DNA of 50,948 nt from Scleroderma bovista (taxonomy: Eukaryota; Basidiomycota; Agaricomycetes; Boletales; Sclerodermataceae): positions 1 to 50,948 of the forward strand of contig JAYMGJ010000561.1 of assembly GCA_037178675.1 (NCBI GenBank), read 5' to 3'. The notes beneath the pieces were generated by a model. That model worked only from the letters and a program-made list of their open reading frames with translations. It did not search any database and had not been told where the DNA came from. Below, one piece after another: positions 1-9,636 of the stretch (the stretch's first letter is position 1; each line of letters begins with the position of its first letter). The position numbers and the translations under genes were made by a program.

Positions 1-2
1 GC

Positions 3-3000
3 ATCAAGCATGTAGCGCCAACTGTACTAACACAGAAAGTTCATGATGCCAACGGAGGCATGACATTGGCGGACCTACAACATGAACTAAACTGGCAATG
101 CGAGGACGCAAAACTGCCTCTTCCCTTCGAGAGCCAGCGTGACAGGACTGAGCCATGCCGAATACCAACACAAACACCAAAAGAGCCACCAAAGTGGAGA
201 GTAACGCAGAATTTTGCAGAACTGAACAAAGTCACACAAATACCACCAATGTTCCAAGGCGACATTCGCGCGAAACAACAGCAACTAAGTGGCCACTGAT
301 ATGTGTCTGTGTTCGATTTCGCATTGGATTCTATGCCATCGAAATCCCAGACAGGTGGCACCCATACTTCACGTTCTTCATAGACGGAAGAGGCTACCTG
401 TGGTACAAAAGGATGGCTATGGGCTGGACAGGAGCACCTACGGTATTTTCGGCCACAGTAATGAGACGACTACACAACATCCTCACTAATGACACCATGG
501 AACTATTTGTGGACGATGGTGGGTGTACAGATGACACATTCACTGGTATGGTATCTAAACTCAGACAGGTCTTTCAATGATGCAGAGAGCACAAACTGTC
601 ATTGTCACCGACGAAGTGCCGAATATTCATGACAGAAACAATGTTCGCAGGGGCTACAGTAGGACCATGAGGAGTACAGCCAGACTTGGCTAAGTTATTG
701 GCAGTCATTAATTGGAAACAACCTGATAATGCGCTGAATTTATTATCGTTCTTAGGACTCACAGGCCACTTCCGTGACCTTATTAAAGGCTACTCAAAAA
801 TAGAAGGACCGTTATGAGACCTGATAAAGCAGGTTGACATACCTAAACCGGTGTCCAAAACCACATACCACAGAGCAATGACTAACCATAAACTACCAGG
901 TAGATGGGAACAGAAACACACCAAAGCGTTCATAAACTTAAAGGTGGCCCTAACACGCCAGCCAGCGCTACATGCACCAAGATATGATGGAACACCTTTC
1001 ATTGTAACAATGGATGGTTGCCAGGAAGGATTTGGGGCAGTCCTCACACAGAAGGTCCAGACGAAGACGCCAAACGGCAAACCAGTCGAGCGGATTGTAC
1101 CTATCGCGTTCACTTCCAAATGAACTTTTGCAGCTGAGCGGAACTACAAACCCTTCCTGTTAGAGTTCGCCGCACTAAAGTTTGGTTTAGATCATTTTTC
1201 CGACATCATTTGGGGCTTTCCAGTTGAAATAGAGATGGACTGTCAGGCTCTCAAAGACGTCCTATCAAACGATAACGTTTCAGCGGTGCATGCCAGATGG
1301 AGAGACAGAATAATAGCTCACAACATCACAGCAGTGAGGCACGTACCAGGACGCCTCAATGTAGTTGCAGATGGATTGAGTCGACAATGGGATAATATGG
1401 AGTGTATGGACGACAATGGCAGCACATGGACAGTTAACCCTGACCCAGAAGCATGATTGGGGCTCATGAACGACTTGTTCACAGTTGACAAGCTACTTAA
1501 AGAGAACCAGCACCTACGGGAACGCTTTCTCCAAGAACCTTTGTTCCTGGAGGTAATCGACGCAATACTCAACACTGACAACACCACACCCATACGCGAC
1601 TGTGGAAGGGCAAGACACCGCACCACCCAGTACCTAATACAACACGGAAAGCTATGGAGGATCCACGGCGGAACCAGCGTCCGACCACGACACAAGGTGG
1701 AGTGCATCACACGGGAAGAGGCAGAACAAAAGGCAGTACAGCTTCACGAAGAAGGAGGGCACTGGGGAAGAGACGCACTGAAAATTGCACTGATGGACAG
1801 GTATTACTCCCCAAAACTAGATATCTCCGTCATGAAAGCGATCCACACCTGCGCGAAGTGCAAAAACTTCGGCACACCTAGACTAAACTCGCTACTAGAA
1901 CCCATCACAAGGCAGCACCCATTCAAGTTACTCGTGGGTGACTACCTATCAATGCCAGTGGGAAAGGGGGGATACCATACCCTAGGACTCTTCCTCAACA
2001 CCTTTTCCCAGCATCTCTGGGTCACTAAGTTTAAGACCGCAGGGACAGCCAAAATGACAGTGGACAGCCTCAACAGCATCTTCAGTAACTTCACGGCAAC
2101 GGAAACGTTCATGACAGACGGGGGCCGACACTTTGATAACGAACTTGTTAAATCCTACTGCACTAAGTGGTCCTGCAAACACTATGTTGTAGCGGCATAC
2201 TCACCATGGATTAATGGTTTAGTAGAAGGCACAAATAAGTTACTTCTTCATGTACTGAAGCAACTGTGCACCCCCAATGTTGGCAAAGACAACGCAACTG
2301 ATGATGATTGGGAAAAGCTGCCAAGAACATGGCTGGACCATTTAGATGATGCAGTCCATGCCTTAAACAACCGCCTCCTACCATCTCTCAAGTTCATGCC
2401 CAAGGAACTATTACTAGGTTTGGTGGTTGATACCAAGCACACAGAACTGACACACAGCACAACAGAGCTAGCACCCATTGATGCAGCAACACATATGGCA
2501 TACGCAGCGCAACAATGCTTAGACGGCTATGACGAAGCGGTACGACATGCCATCAAGCGGAAGACAGCATTCGACTGCCATCTATTGAAGCGCCAGCAAA
2601 CGGAAGTAGTGTTTACACAAGGCCAACTCGTGCAGGTATACAGGAGCGACCTAGACTACACCTTCAAAACAGAAAGGAAACTACTACCTAAGTGGTCTCG
2701 CCCGTACAGAGTCACGATGCGACTGAGAAACTCATATAGGCTAGAAGCGCTGACAGGCACGCCAGTCCCAGGCATGTTCAGCTCACGGTGACTGTGGGTG
2801 TTCATACCACGAGAAGGCACAAGTCTATATGACGACCAATTGAAGTATATGGAAAGCTTAAGGGAGAAGGAAATGAGAAGGAAGACAAGGGAACAAGATA
2901 AAGGAGACGATGAAGAATCAGATATAGAAGGGGAAATGGGCGGACAAGACGACGAAAACACAGATGATGAAATAGAAATGGAGACGGGGAGATTGGACGG

Positions 3001-3241
3001 ATTAGACAGAAAATCCAGGGATGACGAAGACAGTACCTATGGCACAGCAAAAGAGGGGGGCTCAGTGGTGAGATATAGCACAGTGGGGCAGATCGAGGCT
3101 GAAGAACATACGGACTGTGGGGTTGCGGATGATGTGGACGTCGTCATTTTTAAGGGGGGCACATATAGTAGGGAGCATCACCACTACGACGACAACGATG
3201 ACACATTGCACTGTCCCAACGTGCAGCACAGTGAGGGGGAG
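3..3241 (+). pseudogene. pol: Ty3/gypsy retrotransposon pol (RT-RNase H-integrase), decayed, 5' end outside the window
   Basis: Domain order is reverse transcriptase, RNase H, integrase, which defines Ty3/gypsy. RT spans about 3-900, with AMGWTGAP and the catalytic FVDDGG box near 505-525. RNase H spans about 955-1420 and ends in a typical VADGLSRQW stretch. Integrase runs from about 1500: an HHCC zinc finger (H..H near 1740-1765, CAKC near 1850), then a D,D,E core with GDYLS (~1940), FMTDGG (~2112) and GLVEGTN (~2217). A very acidic, Glu/Asp-rich tail (2798-3240) runs into the LTR, where TGTTGA gives the stop. The frame is interrupted by one ~1-bp deletion near 325-333 and by TGA codons at 297, 578, 668, 815, 1121, 1454 and 2789. 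Apart from the frameshift the downstream frame is constant. Each TGA fits an original CGA (Arg), for example KWPH before RYVSVFDF. Not functional. Confidence 0.9.
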
Positions 3242-3529
3242 TGTTGAAGTCGCATGTGCACTCAGTGTAAACCATCGACGAAGTGCGCACAAGACTGCAA
3301 CCCATATTAGTGTAGACTTAGCAATAGTCCTCTTTAGAGTAGATGTTACATGTCACATGTCACACATCACAGTCATGTGTCACACTATTTGTTGTATATA
3401 AACAGTGTTCATTGCTTATATAATATAACAGCTCTTAACCAGATACCGCTACCATCTCTGGTTGTACACTCCACCCAACAGGTGAGTTGGAGTAGCAGTT
3501 CCTCTATGTACATAGGTATTGCTTCAACA
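3242..3529 (+). repeat. 3' LTR of the Ty3/gypsy element (288 bp)
   Basis: Starts TGTTGAAG and ends CTTCAACA, perfect 8-bp inverted termini with TG..CA ends. It is preceded by a purine tract (GAGGGGGAG), as expected next to a 3' LTR. A TATA box (TATATAAACA, ~3397) lies inside. Three other 288-bp copies occur at 39673, 40396 and 46875. Compared with the others this copy has TG or CA at several sites where they have CG, for example GCATGTGC versus GCACGTGC, so it looks CpG-depleted and older. Confidence 0.92.
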
Positions 3530-4355
3530 CCAACCAGACCAGAAGGACTGGGTAACAAAGATACCCATGGCTGAGTTTGTGATTAACTTGAGCATAAGTA
3601 GCTCTATGGGTTTTGCACCCTTCAAACTCAATTATGGGCACATGCCCAGGATGATGGAACATGTGGGTGAGGGGAGACCCTCAGAGGCACTGGGGGTGAA
3701 GGTGTTTGTGCATCAAGCACTAGAGAACCTAGTGATGGTCCATGATGCCATCATTGAGAGCAGAGTTGCTCAGACATATCACGCAAACAAGCGGAAGGGT
3801 GTGCCACCCAGGTTTGAGGTTGGGGACCTCATATACTTATCGACTCAGAATCTGAACATGCCCAAAGGGTGTGCAAGGAAATTGATCCCCAAATACATTG
3901 GACTGATTAAGGTCATAAGGCGGGACACTGCCAGTGATACCTACACTCTGGATCCACCTACTGAGCTTAAGGCTCACAGGATACACCCTACATTCCATGC
4001 CAGGGTGCTGAAGCAGCACGAGCCCAACAACAACGTGCTGTTCCCAAAACCAGATGCACAAGCATTCTACAACATGGGGAATGATGAGGAGATCAAATGG
4101 GTAGTCGACAAGGTATTAGCCCATAGGTGGGCTGACAACAAGGTAGAACTCCTTGTTAAATGGAACCTGGGCAACACCACATGGGAGCCATATGCCCACT
4201 GTAGGGATCTTGAGGCCCTGGACAGGTACCTCAAACTGCAAGGGGTAGTGTCAATACGACAGCTACCCTGTAAGGCTGATGAATTGCACGTCAACATGCG
4301 GAGTATGGATGCAATCAGGGAGAGTAACCCCCAGGGGATGAGACGAAACCATTGA
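3530..4355 (+). pseudogene. Chromovirus (Ty3/gypsy) integrase C-terminus with chromodomain, 5' truncated
   Basis: Directly after the LTR an open frame begins in the middle of an integrase (PDQKDWVTKIPMAEF, then SSSMGFAPFKLNYG), which is the typical C-terminal part of the chromovirus integrase core. It continues through the GPY/F-like region (KYIGLIKVIRR, HPTFHARVLKQH) into a chromodomain at about 4090-4255 with VDKVLAHR, LLVKWN and TTWEPYAHC. The stop is at 4353-4355. The upstream part of this element is missing because the preceding gypsy element is inserted here; the missing half should lie left of the window beyond that element's 5' LTR. Family knowledge: chromodomains guide such elements to heterochromatin. 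Confidence 0.85.
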
Positions 4356-4804
4356 GGAAGAAACATTAATGCTACTAACAACAAAAATAAAAATAAACCA
4401 AAACAAGACCAAAGGGTGAAAAACACCAAGTTAAAAGCTAATCAGAGTAGATAGTTCCTTTCCATGTGGTAGTCAATCATTTTCCTTTTTTATTCATTCA
4501 TCTTGGACTTTGAATTTCATAATTTACATTCCACATTGAGTTTTACGCTTTTTCTCTCTTACTTTCATTTTCTCATTTCATTGCTGCTCATCATGTCTTC
4601 ACCATCCTGCCCCTCCTCTCCACCATCATCTCCTGAGCCTCGGCACAGGCACGATAAAAAGTCCTCTCGCGCACCATCAGCAAGTTGACAATTGGTCTTA
4701 ACCCACTTATGGTGTCTGGATGGTCTGAAATCAGAGGGTTAAGATGGATAAGTGAGATAAGTTGGTCAGACCACATCAGACCATCAGTCCAGGGGTGTCT
4801 GAAA
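4356..4804. other. A/T-rich spacer, no gene recognised
   Basis: An A-rich stretch (4370-4430) and pyrimidine-rich DNA follow the chromovirus fragment. A short Ser/Pro-rich open frame starts at ATG 4593 and ends at 4688 just before the minisatellite. It looks like the first exon of something cut off by later rearrangement, but nothing identifies it. Confidence 0.4.
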
Positions 4805-5220
4805 TCAGATGGCCAGACCAGCCAGACAAGCCAGACAAGCCAGACAAGCCAGACAAGCCAGACCAACCAGACCAGCCAGAACGGTCAGACCAGTCAGACC
4901 AGTACTCAGTCAGACCAGCCAGAGCAGCCAGAGCAGTCAGACCAGTAGTCAGTCAGACCAACCAGACCAACCAGACCAGTCAGACCAGCCAGACCAGCCA
5001 GACCAACCAGACCAACCAGACCAGCCAGAACAGTCAGACCAGTAGTCAGCCAGACCAACCAGACCAACCAGACAACCAGACCAGCCAGAACAGTCAGACC
5101 AGTAGTCAGTCAGACCAGTAAGACCAACCAGACCAGTCAGACCAGCCAGACCAGTTGGACCAGTAGTCAGCCAGACAAGCCAGACAAACCAGACCAGCCA
5201 GAACAGTCAGACCAGCCAGT
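4805..5220. repeat. 9-bp minisatellite (CCAGACCAG-like units)
   Basis: Imperfect tandem copies of CCAGACCAG/CCAGACAAG/TCAGACCAG fill about 415 bp. The 9-bp period gives Ser/Asn-Gln-Thr repeats on the plus strand and Trp-Leu-Val repeats on the minus strand. These are low-complexity translations, not genes. It sits just outside the left boundary of the KDZ transposon. Confidence 0.9.
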
Positions 5221-5364
5221 CTATTTCTTTGGCTACTTAATTCACTCAATATTAATATGAAATTATTTTATATTAATTTTGTAACAAAGAATAAAAAAAC
5301 TACAAAACAAGAAACATGTATTATACATGAATGGGGCGTTGTCAACATAAATGGCAATGGTAAT

Positions 5365-5375
5365 TGCACCGACAA
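5365..5375. repeat. Left copy of the 11-bp direct repeat flanking the KDZ transposon
   Basis: TGCACCGACAA occurs here and, in the same orientation, at 25634-25644, exactly where similarity between the two inverted arms ends. It is read as a target-site duplication. The true duplication could be 8-11 bp. Confidence 0.6.
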
Positions 5376-7200
5376 GCCCATGTACCTGGTTAGGCCGTGT
5401 TTTACGGCCAGCGGGGGTCAGGCCAGACTACAGGGTGTTGCCATGATATATGATCCGGCCTGTGTGTGGAATTGTCACCATAATACATGGTCCAGCCTGG
5501 GGGTGGGTTGTCACCATAATATGAGGTTGGGCCAGGATGCAGGTATCACCATAGTGTATGGTCTGGCCAGGGTGTGTAATTTAACCATAATATACAGTGC
5601 GGCCTGGGTGTGGGTGTCACCATAGTGTATGGTCAGGCCAGGGTATGGGTACATATTGAACAGTCCGGCCTGGGTGTGGGTGTCACCATAGTGTATGGTC
5701 GGGCCAGGGTAGGTGTGTCACCATATTGTACAGTCCGGCCTGGGTGTGGGTGTCACCATAGTGTATGGTCGGGCCAGGATAGGTGTGTCATAATATTGTA
5801 CAGTCCAGCCTGGGTGTGGGCATCACCATAATGGATAGTCCGGCCTGGGTGTGGGAATCACCATAGTGTATGGTCAGGCCAGGGTAGGGGTGTCACCATA
5901 TTGTACAGTCCAGCCTGGGTGTGGGCATCACCATAATGGATAGTCCGGCCTGGGTGTGGGAATCACCATAGTGTATGGTCAGGCCAGGGTAGGGGTGTCA
6001 CCATATTGTACAGTCTGGCCTGGGTGTGGGCATCACCATAGTGTATGATTGGGCCAGGGTAGGTTAGTCACCATAGTGTATGGTCGGGCCAGGATAGGTG
6101 TGTCACCCATATTGTACAGTCCGGCCTGGGTGTGGGCATCACCATAGTGTATGATTGGGCCAGGGTAGGTGAGTCACCATAGTGTATGGTCGGGCCAGGA
6201 TAGGTGTCACCATAATGTACAGTCCGGCCTGGGTGTGGGTGTCACCATAATACACAGTCTGGCCTGGGGGTAGGCATCACCATAGTGTATGGTCGGGCCA
6301 GGGTAGGGTGTCATCATAATATACAGTCTGGCCTGGGTGTGGGTGTCACCATAGTGTATGGTCAGGCCAGGGTAGGGGTGTCACCATATTGTACAGTCCG
6401 GCCTGGGTGTGGGCATCACCATAGTGTATGGTCGGGCTGGGTAGGTGTGTTACCATAATGGATAGTCCGGCCTGGGTGTGGGTGTCACAATAAGTGTATG
6501 GTCGGGCCAGAGAGGAAAAAATATTTGAAACAAGTCCAGGCTGATGATAGCCATGTCAGGATTGTACATACTAGCAAAGACAAGACTGATACTGTACTGA
6601 ATGGAAATGATTATACAAGTAGTACAAGTTAATGATAAGCATTCAGGTGGTGTACTGGCCAGTAATGATTAATTGGTCATACCAACCGGTCAGTGTCATA
6701 CCGGTAGCATACCAACTGGTCAGTGTCATATCGGCGGCATACCGACCAGTCACTATCATACCGGTAGCATACCGACTGGTAACTGTCATACCAGTAGCAT
6801 ACCAGTGGCATACCAACTGGTCACTGTCATACCGGTAGCATACTGACCAGTCACTATCATACCGGTAGCATACTGACCGGTAACTGTCATACCGGTGGCA
6901 TACCGACCGATCACTATCATACCGGTAGCATACTGACCGGTATCTGTCATACCGGTAGCATACCGGTGGCATACCAACTGGTCACTATCATACCGGTGGC
7001 ATACCAACCGATCACTGTAGCATACTGACCGGTAACTGTCATACTGGTAGCATACCAACCGGTCACTATCATACCGGTAGCATACCGACTGGTCAGTGTC
7101 ATATCAGTAGCATACCAACCGGTCACTATCATACCGGTACATACCAGTGGCATACCAACCGGTCACTGTCATACCGGTAGCATACCAACCAACCAGTAGT
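5376..7200 (+). repeat. Left terminal inverted repeat of the KDZ transposon
   Basis: Outer array about 5400-6520: alternating ~35-bp sub-units (GGCCTGGGTGTGGGTGTCACC and TATGGTCGGGCCAGGGTAGG types) forming ~70-bp units. A unique spacer about 6500-6690 follows. The inner array, about 6690-7195, has ~30-bp units built on CATACCGGTAGCATACC with ACTGGTCACTATC-type linkers. The whole block reappears reverse-complemented at 23575-25633, with different copy numbers in the arrays. Confidence 0.88.
6490..6690 (+). repeat. Conserved non-tandem spacer inside the left arm
   Basis: A ~190-bp stretch from the end of the outer array to the start of the inner array matches the reverse complement of 24260-24460 with a single mismatch noticed by eye (GATACTG versus GGTACTG). 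It is the best region for dating the element by arm divergence. Confidence 0.85.
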
Positions 7201-7823
7201 TTGGTACTGGCTGATGATATGGATACCGGTATTGTTTTGTTTGGTGGTAAACAACACCATGCTGGCAGAATGCTGCCCGGTGATACTTTCACAAGGACAG
7301 CACTGACAAGTAATAACGATACCAAAATTATATTGTAACAACAGACCGAGTACTGGCAGATGATGGACATGCTAGTATTGCACTTGCTGGTCATGAATAC
7401 ACCGGTGTACATACCGGTCATAATCATACCAGCTGTGCTATAAGACAAGCCCACTCAAGCTAATCAAAGGCATGAGTACATTGTTAGTATACTATGGTAA
7501 GCAAACCACCATGGGAAGATCATACTTGGTGTGCACTGACCAGTCATGATTATGCCAGTAGTGTGCTGACTGGGATTCATCATCCAGTAGTATCCAATGT
7601 TGGGTGACAAATATGAACTAGTAATTCATCACATGATAATATTGGCAATGGTACAACAATAATTATAAGTAAAGAAATGGGCCATTGGCCTGACTGACCG
7701 GTGCTAAGCATACAAGTAGATCACTTACACATTTAATCATAGCCATGCACAGGAATATATTCTTACACAAACAAAGGATACTAATTGTACTACAAATACA
7801 AAGTTTGTGGCAATGAAACAAAA
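7201..7823. other. Intergenic DNA between left arm and first cargo gene
   Basis: No gene seen. Scattered degenerate copies of the inner-array motif (ACCGGT at 7228, 7401 and 7412, and CCGGTC) fade out toward the 3' end of the minus-strand gene that stops at 7824. Confidence 0.5.
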
Positions 7824-8304
7824 TTAGTCCTTATGTGAGGAGTCCCCACCTCCTTCACCCATTGCAACATCTGGTTGCTCTGATGCCGGAGTACCAACAT
7901 CTTGAGGTTCTGGTGCAGGGGGACTGACGGTAATGATGGGGGATTGCTGAATCCCCATGGTAATAGCAGGTGTCGGGTCCACCTGTGACGGTCTGTTGGT
8001 GGAGGCTGTTGAAATATCCATGTCCAAGGTCTCCAGAGGGACACAGGCCAGAATTGCAGATACCTGGTGGTCGGTACCAGCACTGGGACCTGGAGTGTCA
8101 CCTGCACCATTCAAAACATGAATTCGAGAGATCGGAAAACAAAAGCACAAACCTGCAGGTAGATCAAACAATGCCCAGATGGATGGGGAAATGTTGGGAC
8201 ATTGAGAATGTTCAGAAGGCAGAGATCCATGCATACCAGGTGGAGGACATTCGACCGGAGAAGGTACTGCAGGGTCATGGAGTGCAGGAGCAGTGGGGAA
8301 CCGG

Positions 8305-8586
8305 TGTAGAGACTGTCCTGTCTCTAGGTGTGTAGAGTTGCTGATAGTAGTACTGACACTGGACTCTCTACCTTAGCTTATGTAGGCTTGTATTAGTTTA
8401 CTAAGCAATCTCCCTCTTTCTTCTGTATATGTTTGAGCTCAGTCCTGGAGTGACTGAACACCACTACTCTCCCTATTTCTCCTAGTCTCCCCAGTCCTTG
8501 GGAGCCTTGCCTGACCTCCAGAAGCTCCTGGGTCGAATGCACCTCATCTGAGGGAGCAGCCACCCAAACACTTTGTTGTCTTTTCA
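8305..8586. repeat. LTR 1 of the TRIM-like element
   Basis: 282 bp, no difference from the copy at 9355-9636 found by eye; both contain the same 64-codon antisense open frame, which is a shadow and not a gene. Confidence 0.9.
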
Positions 8587-9354
8587 ACTGGAGCCCACTG
8601 CGAGGGGTTTCTGTGTCTAGGCACTCCCCACCCTCTCTCTAGACCCCCCTTAACCAACCACAGTCACTCCTTAGCTTTTTCTGTCTTTTCCTGGAGTTTT
8701 CAGTGTCATCTCCTCCTGCCCCCCTCGAGTTTGGCGCATATCTTGCTCCCCTTTCCGCCGGATCTTTCGCTTTTCTGGATTCAGGATCTACTCGATGAGG
8801 GCTTTCCAACGGTGCCTGGGTCGTCCAAATCGGTCCAGTGGTTGCGGAGATATTCGCATTTTCGCGTTTGGGTGGGGTTTTGGGACTGATTGGTTGATAT
8901 CTTGGGATCTAAGGCTCGTCCTGCTTATCCCTTTCATGTCCTAACCCCTGTATACCCTGGCAACACCCTCCTACCACGCTTTGTCGATCTGGCCAGCCAT
9001 TGTGGAGATATCTCCAATTCTGCACCCTGCTCCTCCTCCCCCTCCGCTTTTTGCCTTTTTTGGGTGCTATCCCCTATCCCCCTGCCTCAGGACTGTTTCT
9101 CCTGCCACTCCCCATTCTTGTTTGTCAACTCCTTGCCGTCCTTAGGTCTGGGGACCACTGCTGCAGCATCGCGATGAGAGCCTTGGCAGGTGTGCCTTGT
9201 GATTGCAGAGTGTTTGTCCCCAGGGTTATGTGAGTCTGTGCGTTTTTGGTGGGCTGTTGGGTGTTTTGGAAGGTTTAGTGGGCCTTTGGTTGTGGTTTGG
9301 TGTGGTTGGTGAGTGCCTGACTGAGGACAGTCAGCATTTTAAGTGCCTGGGAGG

Positions 9355-9636
9355 TGTAGAGACTGTCCTGTCTCTAGGTGTGTAGAGTTGCTGATAGTAG
9401 TACTGACACTGGACTCTCTACCTTAGCTTATGTAGGCTTGTATTAGTTTACTAAGCAATCTCCCTCTTTCTTCTGTATATGTTTGAGCTCAGTCCTGGAG
9501 TGACTGAACACCACTACTCTCCCTATTTCTCCTAGTCTCCCCAGTCCTTGGGAGCCTTGCCTGACCTCCAGAAGCTCCTGGGTCGAATGCACCTCATCTG
9601 AGGGAGCAGCCACCCAAACACTTTGTTGTCTTTTCA
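9355..9636. repeat. LTR 2 of the TRIM-like element
   Basis: 282 bp, matching LTR 1. A short purine run (GGGAGG) directly precedes it and could be the polypurine tract if the element reads on the plus strand. Confidence 0.9.

Larger units (their letters stand above)
8305..9636. mobile_element. Small non-autonomous LTR retrotransposon (TRIM-like, 1332 bp)
   Basis: Two 282-bp LTRs that look identical (8305-8586 and 9355-9636), starting TGTAGAG and ending TTTTCA, flank a 768-bp internal part. CCGG lies on both sides (8301-8304 and 9637-9640), a 4-bp target duplication; ACCGG, 5 bp, is possible if the last A is counted to the duplication. After the left LTR, ACTGGAGCCCACTGCGAGG could be a primer-binding site starting at TGG. 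The internal part has no open frame with retrotransposon domains. Identical LTRs imply a very young insertion. It sits in exon 6 of cargo gene 1. Confidence 0.9.

Noticed and set aside
3242..3529. That this LTR is an independent copia solo LTR inserted by chance at the end of gypsy pol
   Set aside because: The polypurine tract and ~24 bp upstream are shared with the copia 3' end, and no 5-bp duplication (CCAAC) precedes it, so it behaves as the 3' LTR of the element on its left.
4591..5121. Open frames in several frames across 4591-5121, including Trp-Leu-Val and Ser-Gln-Thr repeat proteins
   Set aside because: They are translations of a 9-bp minisatellite; all frames stay open because of the period.
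5257..5831. Open frames on the plus strand across the outer arm array
   Set aside because: They read GVTIVYG and HHSVWSGQ-type repeats created by the array; no domain, and the mirrored copy gives the same peptides on the other strand.
6690..7195. Regular ~30-bp repeats resembling a CRISPR array
   Set aside because: Units are degenerate throughout with no unique spacers, the array is mirrored in inverted orientation at 23575-24290, and the host is a eukaryote.
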